Shown here one piece after another: positions 54,581 through 59,342 of a stretch of 59,342 nucleotides of DNA (position 1 is the stretch's first letter; every line of letters starts with the position of its first letter). Location of the stretch: assembly GCA_016929415.1 (NCBI GenBank), contig JAFGIW010000035.1:1-59342 (forward strand), given 5' to 3'. A model generated the notes under the pieces. That model saw only the letters and a list, made by a program, of their open reading frames with translations, did not search any database and was not told the DNA's origin. The translations under genes were made by a program, and so were the position numbers. This DNA is from Chitinispirillaceae bacterium (GTDB lineage: Bacteria > Fibrobacterota > Chitinivibrionia > Chitinivibrionales > Chitinispirillaceae).

Positions 54581-55528
54581 TCACTTTGGCCACAAATAGA
54601 CAAGGTATCCTCCATACACTCCCATAAGGGCGATGCCTTCGATCCGGCTGAGTCTAAATCCGGTCCGCATGAAGGGAAGCAGGCAGGCGGCGGTTCCGAC
54701 CATAAATACCAGATCGACAATGCCGACGCCCTTCGCCTTGAGCGGCGTCAGAATTCCGGAAATTCCCAGAATCGCCAGTATGTTGAAAATGTTGGAACCG
54801 ACGATGTTTCCTAATGCAATATCGACCTCTTTTCTGATTGCCGCGACCGACGATGTGGCAAGTTCGGGGAGACTCGTTCCGGCCGCCACGATAGTCAAAC
54901 CGATGACCGCCTCTGATATATGCAGCAGTTTCGCCAGATCGATGGCACCTTTGACGAACAGGCGGGAACCGAAAACCAGGATCCCCAGGCCGGAGATGAT
55001 AAGAAAAAGGTCAAAGGGAACTGTGCCTTTCGGCTGGACAGGCGCCTCCGTGGTTTGCGAAACCGCCAAACCGTGAACGCATTTTTTCCCCGAGTAGATC
55101 GATCCGCCGGTATACGCGATTATCCCGCAAAAAAGAAACACGCCTTCGACACGGGTGATGGCACTGTCCAGAAGTAATATCAGGAACAGCAGTGAAACGC
55201 CGACCATTATCGGCGTGTCGATACGTAAAACCTGCACGCTTACCTTCAGCGGCCGGACCAAAGCGGAAATACCGAGAATGATTGCAATGTTGAATATATT
55301 CGACCCGACAATGTTTCCGATCGCGATATCACCAAGGCCGTCGAACCCTGCTTTGACGCTCACTACCAGTTCGGGAGTGCTCGTTCCGAAGGCAACAATA
55401 GTCAGACCGACCGTCAGTGCCGATACACCGGAACGAAGCGCCAGGTTGGCGCTGCCCCTGACCAGAAATTCGGCGCCGAAGTAAAGAAGCATTACTCCGG
55501 CAATAAGAAAAAATAGTGTCAGTCCCAT
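54581..55528 (-). CDS. CaCA-family Na+/Ca2+ antiporter, canonical
   Basis: The product is 315 aa from ATG 55528, with AAAGG 6 nt upstream; an ATG eight codons before has no such site. Two alpha-repeats are both canonical: AFGTSTPELVVSVKAGFDGLGDIAIGNIVGSNIFN and AAGTSLPELATSSVAAIRKEVDIALGNIVGSNIFN. About ten membrane segments. It is the second CaCA gene of the window and, unlike the one at 31.5-32.5 kb, keeps both GSNIFN motifs. A decayed fragment of a third lies just upstream. Confidence 0.92.
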   Translation of the reverse strand: MGLTLFFLIAGVMLLYFGAEFLVRGSANLALRSGVSALTVGLTIVAFGTSTPELVVSVKAGFDGLGDIAIGNIVGSNIFNIAIILGISALVRPLKVSVQVLRIDTPIMVGVSLLFLILLLDSAITRVEGVFLFCGIIAYTGGSIYSGKKCVHGLAVSQTTEAPVQPKGTVPFDLFLIISGLGILVFGSRLFVKGAIDLAKLLHISEAVIGLTIVAAGTSLPELATSSVAAIRKEVDIALGNIVGSNIFNILAILGISGILTPLKAKGVGIVDLVFMVGTAACLLPFMRTGFRLSRIEGIALMGVYGGYLVYLWPK

Positions 55529-55593
55529 GTAACACCTTTCCGTTTCCATCAATTTGCTGAACAGGGCATGTTATTCAGGGTTCTTCTCCTTCT

Positions 55594-55692
55594 TCACCAT
55601 ACCCCCGTCAGAATCATCTTGACCGCATCGGAGAAGCGGAGCGGTTGCCCAATCTCGACCGCTCCCTTGACGAAAAAACGGGTTGCCTGGCG
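55594..55692 (-). pseudogene. decayed CaCA antiporter fragment
   Basis: One minus frame encodes RFFVKGAVEIGQPLRFSDAV and ends at a TGA soon after. It aligns with RLFVKGAIDLAKLLHISEAV of the intact antiporter next door, about half identical. Only 25-30 residues remain. It is either a partial duplication that has drifted or the stump of another family member. The rest of the 220-bp spacer shows nothing else. Confidence 0.45.
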
Positions 55693-55773
55693 TTGACCCC
55701 TCCTTCATGTGTAATGGTACCGGTACTTGATGGCAGAATAGTCCAAGTCGGCAAAGTCAGATAAGGTTTCCTT

Positions 55774-56739
55774 TCACGCAGCCTTTTTTCTCTGCAGCAA
55801 CGGCTTATATGGATGAGCAAGACAGTAATGGTGAGAAATGATGTTCTTCCAGAACCCGGTTTCTTTTTCGGCGGCCGAGATGCTGTCGGTAATCGGGTCG
55901 TTTTTATCTCTCTTGAAAATAATCCATAGCATGAGCCCGATGGTATAGTGGTCCTGGCTCGACAGGATATTAGAAAGGATACGATGCGAAAAGTCGTCGA
56001 GTTGATGCGGATCGTCGATCACTACCGCCATGGGCATGCCGAGCGCAAGAAAGGAGTCTTTGACGTTTTTCATGAAAATGTCGCTTTCGGGCTTGAGTGC
56101 CTGAATGGTACCAATGTGGTCGGAAATGCTCTTGCGTATGCTTTCGTCCCTTACCAGGTGCTTGTTATGGAAAAAAGTAAAGGCCGCCCAGCCGGCCAGA
56201 ATGCCTGCCGCGGCAGTCACCATGAAGACCCGGTCGGCGGCAATACCGTTAAGAAACTGCTTGAACGAGGCTGATGATACCGGCTCCGAAGCGATCAACG
56301 AGCGAATCGTACCGGCAATTCCGATACTTAATAGAAGTATGGTGATAAGGGCAGTAATGAATGTCAAAAGAGAAGAAGGAATGACGCCTGCCTTTTTTGC
56401 GGCCGCAATAACGCTCAACGGCCGGAGATGCCGGAAAATGGCAGGTTGTACGTTATTGTCGTCGTGCGCACCTAAACCGATTACATTCCAATGGATTACC
56501 GCTTTGGAGAGAACCGTTTCCACGGTTTCGCTAAGAGTATGGGGATCGGTATCATGATCACAGTCTATTACTAAAACCGTATGGTGCAGGGAAAACGGGT
56601 CGGTTGTGTCTCCTTTTTTCATGGCCAGCAGGGTGAGTTCACCGGAGAGCGTCACCGGCCGGCCGTTTTCTTCGAGATAAATATCCCTCGAAGCTTCGTT
56701 TTCTTCTTTGCCGATCGAACCTATTGTCATCGTAAACAT
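55774..56739 (-). CDS. membrane protein of unknown function with degenerate NTPase-like end
   Basis: The product is 321 aa; AAGGAG lies 5 nt before the ATG. An N-terminal alpha/beta-looking region (HTVLVIDCDHDTDPHTLSETVETVL) is followed by two membrane segments (LLTFITALITILLLSIGIAGTI, VFMVTAAAGILAGWAAFTFF). The C-terminal part has AVVIDDPHQLDDFSHRILSNIL, which resembles the Walker B stretch of AAA/STAND ATPases, but no Walker A loop is visible. I do not recognise the family. The end (HPYKPLLQRKKAA) may be a truncation of a longer protein. Confidence 0.5.
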   Translation of the reverse strand: MFTMTIGSIGKEENEASRDIYLEENGRPVTLSGELTLLAMKKGDTTDPFSLHHTVLVIDCDHDTDPHTLSETVETVLSKAVIHWNVIGLGAHDDNNVQPAIFRHLRPLSVIAAAKKAGVIPSSLLTFITALITILLLSIGIAGTIRSLIASEPVSSASFKQFLNGIAADRVFMVTAAAGILAGWAAFTFFHNKHLVRDESIRKSISDHIGTIQALKPESDIFMKNVKDSFLALGMPMAVVIDDPHQLDDFSHRILSNILSSQDHYTIGLMLWIIFKRDKNDPITDSISAAEKETGFWKNIISHHYCLAHPYKPLLQRKKAA

Positions 56740-56881
56740 ATTTTCTCCTTCAGGCGTATAGCCGAAACTGTCATGTTTCGTGATGATGCTTTCTGATGCA
56801 TTACATCACTGTTGTATAATAACCGGCTAATTGATAAAAAAGCGGCTGTTTTCCGCCGCCGATCCCACAGCTGAAAGAGTG

Positions 56882-57259
56882 CTAAACGCGAAGCGGGAAA
56901 AGAGCGGGGAGGGTAAATTGAAAACCGGCAGAGTGACAGGCCTGAAAAAGATATTTCTTCATGATCACGTCGGTTCTTGATGAAAAACAACGAATCGATA
57001 TTGGCGCAGGTTTAAAGGAAGACAATCCGGTTACCTGCCTGGGTAAGACAAGTGAGGATGATCCATCGGCGGAAAAGCCGGTATATTGGACCGATGTGCC
57101 GTTTTCATTTTCAGGACCCCGGGGCATTCCGGACGAATCGGCGTTATGAATGGCGGTGAGACACTGTTCCCGGGATGAAATCTGGACAGGAGACGATATA
57201 ACGGATGTGCCTGAAACTAGCAGTACGCCGCAAACAAGGAGAAAAATAAATTCTTTCAT
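56882..57259 (-). CDS. small exported protein, unknown
   Basis: The frame of 125 codons starts at ATG 57259 with GGGAGG 10 nt upstream. It begins with a good signal peptide (MKEFIFLLVCGVLLVSGTSV); no domain is recognised in the mature part, which is Ser/Pro-rich. It lies 55 bp downstream of the secreted hydrolase gene on the same strand. The signal peptide and ribosome-binding site argue for a real gene; the lack of any known motif and loose composition argue for caution. The 142 bp beyond it show nothing. Confidence 0.4.
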   Translation of the reverse strand: MKEFIFLLVCGVLLVSGTSVISSPVQISSREQCLTAIHNADSSGMPRGPENENGTSVQYTGFSADGSSSLVLPRQVTGLSSFKPAPISIRCFSSRTDVIMKKYLFQACHSAGFQFTLPALFPLRV

Positions 57260-57314
57260 AGATGCCCCGCCTCCCGACGGGAGGAAGCCTTACTCTTGTA
57301 ACTATATACTTCGT

Positions 57315-58340
57315 TTAACCGGGCGGCAATATTGCTGGGGGGGGGGGCCTGAGCCGCAGCAGTAAATACCTCCATACATCTTCAAAAAGCAGGCTTCCGT
57401 CTTCTTTCTTCGGGGTATCGTAATCGACGACGACGGCGTTATGAAACGGAGTCTCGCTTGGCCGTTCACGGGAAGGGCGTGCATCGGAAATAAGCGCCTG
57501 AGCATGTTTAAAAGGGTAACCGATTGTATCGACATTGACCAGCGGATTTGTCACGGTCAGATTCAGTGCACGCCATGCTTTTAATTGGAGCGAAAGCGGA
57601 AATGCGCGGTCGCGCATATGCCCCATCGCAGAATACCGTGACGGCGGCGTCAGGCCCTTAGCAGACAGCCAGGGCGCCGGCTTGTCGTAGGTGCTGCAGT
57701 AATCGACGCTGGAAAACATTACAACCCCCGCGGTCGCCCGTTTTTTACCGATGAAGGCGGCGTGTCCTCCCCCTTGTGAATGACCGGCGACGATGATGCG
57801 GCTCCATGCGGGCAGATGTTTTTTATCAAGGTAGATATTCCATCCGTCATGGGGAAAATACTCGATACAATAGTCGAGCAGCTTCACGAGCCGGCTCTGG
57901 ATGCAGTTGATAGAATCGACCTGTATTTTATCTGAAAGATCGGTTCCCCAGATGATTTCCGTGCGCATATTCTGATGACAGGTAAGACTGTTTTCATCGG
58001 TACAGGTAAAATTGACCGAAATGGCGTTCGGGTATGAAAGGTTGACTGCATGAAAACCGTTTATTGCCGCCAGCCGGGCGATGCCGCAGTAGGCGTCGGG
58101 TGAATTACCGGTGCCGGGCAGGAAGAGAAAAAGAGCGTTTCGTTTCTTGCCATCCCGCTGAACGGCGATAAAATGGGGCGGCTGCCCCCCGGCGAGACGT
58201 TCATCGGTTCTTCGCGGGGTGATGAAATGGGTGATTTCCTGAGAGCAGGCGGGTGTGAAGGAGATGAATAGGGTATACAGGAATGGACATGCCAGGATGT
58301 ACCCACGGTTTTGCGGCGGAATTTCAGTATGTTTTTTCAT
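57315..58340 (-). CDS. secreted alpha/beta-hydrolase
   Basis: The product is 341 aa from ATG 58340; a TTG 13 codons before is possible. An N-terminal hydrophobic segment (ILACPFLYTLFISFTPACS) acts as export signal, with a possible lipobox-like PAC-S. The serine hydrolase fold shows the oxyanion strand NALFLFLPGTGNSP, nucleophile elbow IVAGHSQGGGHAAF (Ser about residue 197), and a C-terminal FHNAVVVDYD segment with the likely His. Cysteines at CTDENSLTC and CIQ may form disulfides. The layout resembles a small family of exported hydrolases annotated as BPSS1187-like; substrate unknown. The frame ends RPPPPAILPPG on an 11-bp homopolymer (57337-57347), so the C-terminus depends on tract length. 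Confidence 0.75.
   Translation of the reverse strand: MKKHTEIPPQNRGYILACPFLYTLFISFTPACSQEITHFITPRRTDERLAGGQPPHFIAVQRDGKKRNALFLFLPGTGNSPDAYCGIARLAAINGFHAVNLSYPNAISVNFTCTDENSLTCHQNMRTEIIWGTDLSDKIQVDSINCIQSRLVKLLDYCIEYFPHDGWNIYLDKKHLPAWSRIIVAGHSQGGGHAAFIGKKRATAGVVMFSSVDYCSTYDKPAPWLSAKGLTPPSRYSAMGHMRDRAFPLSLQLKAWRALNLTVTNPLVNVDTIGYPFKHAQALISDARPSRERPSETPFHNAVVVDYDTPKKEDGSLLFEDVWRYLLLRLRPPPPAILPPG
57337..57347. repeat. G11/C11 homopolymer in a coding 3' end
   Basis: Eleven G on the plus strand encode Pro codons in the last residues of the secreted hydrolase. A one-base change would alter the final residues and move the stop codon. Such runs are typical slippage sites. Confidence 0.75.
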
Positions 58341-58463
58341 GGAGCAGTACTTATGTAAAAATAAATTTCTCCCATTCAAACAGTTGTGACTTTTTACGGC
58401 CGCAGTAACATACGAAATCGGTGAATGGATATACGAAAACGTTATTCAAATGGGGAAAGATGG

Positions 58464-59321
58464 TCAATATTGTGCCGCCGCCGTAGAGTCGGAAACAGGC
58501 GAGAGCCATTTTTCGCGGCTTGTGTCCATAGCACGCAACTCACTTATTGTCACGAAAATGAATCCTTCACGTGAAAGGGCTTCGATGATTGCGGGCAGTG
58601 CTTCAATGGTGTTTGCCATCCCTTTATCTCTTCCCGTATTCAATCGGTCGTGAAGCAGAATGATAGATCCTGGCCTTATTTTTCGAAGTACATTTTCGAC
58701 GATGCGATCACGCGGAACATGGAGCCAGTCCTGGGAGTCGATGGTCCAGAGGACCACTTCGTAACCGTTTGCACGGCACTCACGGATCATCCACGGCGTG
58801 CGCCATCCCCGGGGAGGGCGGAAGCCGATTGACGTGACGCCAGTCAGGTTACGGATGATCGTTTCCGTAGCATCGATTTCCTTCTTCAGCGCACGGGACG
58901 ATTCAATCGCGAGTTTTAATGCATGGCTGTAAGAATGGTTCCCGATCTCATGCCCTTCCTGAACGATCCTTTTAATCAGTTCCGGACGCTCCTGCGCATT
59001 TTTCCCGATCACGAAGAAGGTCGCCTTGACGTTGTGCTTTCTGAGGATGTCGAGCACCGGAGCGGTACTCGCACCCGGTCCGTCGTCGAACGTCAGCGCG
59101 ACCGCCTTGACATTGGGTCCTTTCGCCAGAACGGTACCCATCATCTGGTTCAACGGGAGTTCCACGAGCCATCCGGCGAAGAAGATGAAAAAGAGCGTCA
59201 TCGCGAACGGCACCATCCACCCTCCCGGAAAGCCCGCGGGTCTCAACGACCGGAAATCGGGAAAGGAGCGGAACAGCGGGCGGTTAAGTAACAACAGGCA
59301 GAAGTCGTTGACATAATACAT
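58464..59321 (-). CDS. polysaccharide deacetylase (NodB/CE4 type), membrane-anchored
   Basis: The product is 285 aa from ATG 59321 (GGAAG 9 nt upstream). The frame stays open to the right edge, so a longer N-terminus is possible. A membrane anchor (WMVPFAMTLFFIFFAGWLV) precedes a complete NodB domain: motif 1 LTFDDGPGAS, motif 2 HEIGNHSYSHAL (zinc His pair), motif 3 GFRPPRGW, motif 4 WTIDSQDW and motif 5 IILLHD. It removes N- or O-acetyl groups from a cell-wall or exported polysaccharide on the outer face of the membrane. The hydrolase gene follows 123 bp downstream. Confidence 0.9.
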   Translation of the reverse strand: MYYVNDFCLLLLNRPLFRSFPDFRSLRPAGFPGGWMVPFAMTLFFIFFAGWLVELPLNQMMGTVLAKGPNVKAVALTFDDGPGASTAPVLDILRKHNVKATFFVIGKNAQERPELIKRIVQEGHEIGNHSYSHALKLAIESSRALKKEIDATETIIRNLTGVTSIGFRPPRGWRTPWMIRECRANGYEVVLWTIDSQDWLHVPRDRIVENVLRKIRPGSIILLHDRLNTGRDKGMANTIEALPAIIEALSREGFIFVTISELRAMDTSREKWLSPVSDSTAAAQY

Positions 59322-59342
59322 TACCACCGTCTTCCAGAAGGC

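Noticed and set aside
55614..55820. Minus frame with TGTITHEGGVNAR, reminiscent of the swivelling phosphohistidine domain of PEP-utilising enzymes
   Set aside because: Only about a dozen residues look similar, the catalytic His context (TSHAA) is absent, and another frame of the same DNA matches the neighbouring CaCA gene better.

Overview
The window is a 59 kb piece of a Gram-negative bacterial chromosome. Envelope genes (a TolC/RND/MFP efflux pump, a SPOR lipoprotein, lgt, outer-membrane-type proteins) support a diderm cell. Secreted proteins with a C-terminal beta-sandwich tail like the type IX secretion sorting domain, a DNRLRE-domain protein and a BNR propeller point to the FCB supergroup (Fibrobacterota or a neighbouring lineage). 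That placement is an inference; there is no rRNA or other decisive marker here.

Layout. 1-5.3 kb is accessory DNA. It holds a tyrosine recombinase broken by a 67-bp insertion in its HxxR active-site box, a gene for an alpha-helical protein, a 12-copy 21-bp minisatellite beside a perfect 20-bp palindrome, a small TerB-like gene, an OmpA C-terminal remnant, and palindromic repeats including a PAQAGVH-type element. 5.3-10.5 kb holds an MscS-type channel and, convergent to it, a trkH-trkA-membrane protein operon for K+ uptake. 10.8-15.0 kb is a four-gene minus-strand operon (GNAT acetyltransferase, Orr-type amino-acid racemase, SAM methyltransferase, SSS Na+ symporter) in which every junction is a 4-nt overlap; its product is unknown. 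15.1-29.3 kb is a minus-strand alpha-glucan/trehalose operon, glgE - treS::maltokinase - glgB - glgX - treZ - treY, carrying both the trehalose-to-glycogen (TreS/Mak/GlgE/GlgB) and the glycogen-to-trehalose (GlgX/TreY/TreZ) branches, with a divergent GH15 glucoamylase/trehalase-type gene. Channel, K+ uptake, Na+-driven uptake and trehalose metabolism side by side look like an osmotic-stress neighbourhood.

31.4-35 kb has a CaCA antiporter, a 157-bp MITE-like fold-back element and a Na+/phosphate cotransporter preceded by an 11-bp-period repeat that looks like a Pho box. 35.1-38.5 kb has two secreted proteins, one of them interrupted by an in-frame TGA. 38.7-47.0 kb is a plus-strand housekeeping block (a 45-aa membrane peptide, hisC, hisB, SPOR lipoprotein, rimO, FmdB-type zinc ribbon, obg, outer-membrane protein, lgt, comF). 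47.2-53.7 kb has a truncated CPA2 antiporter and an RND efflux operon. 53.9-59.3 kb has a membrane protein with a CxxCK zinc-like motif, a second CaCA antiporter plus a decayed CaCA fragment, an orphan membrane protein, a secreted alpha/beta-hydrolase ending on an 11-G tract, and a polysaccharide deacetylase running close to the right edge.

Most promising for something undescribed: the coupled GNAT-racemase-methyltransferase-symporter operon, the minisatellite/palindrome/helical-protein unit beside the broken recombinase, and the Pho-box-like array. I saw no CRISPR array, tRNA or rRNA.
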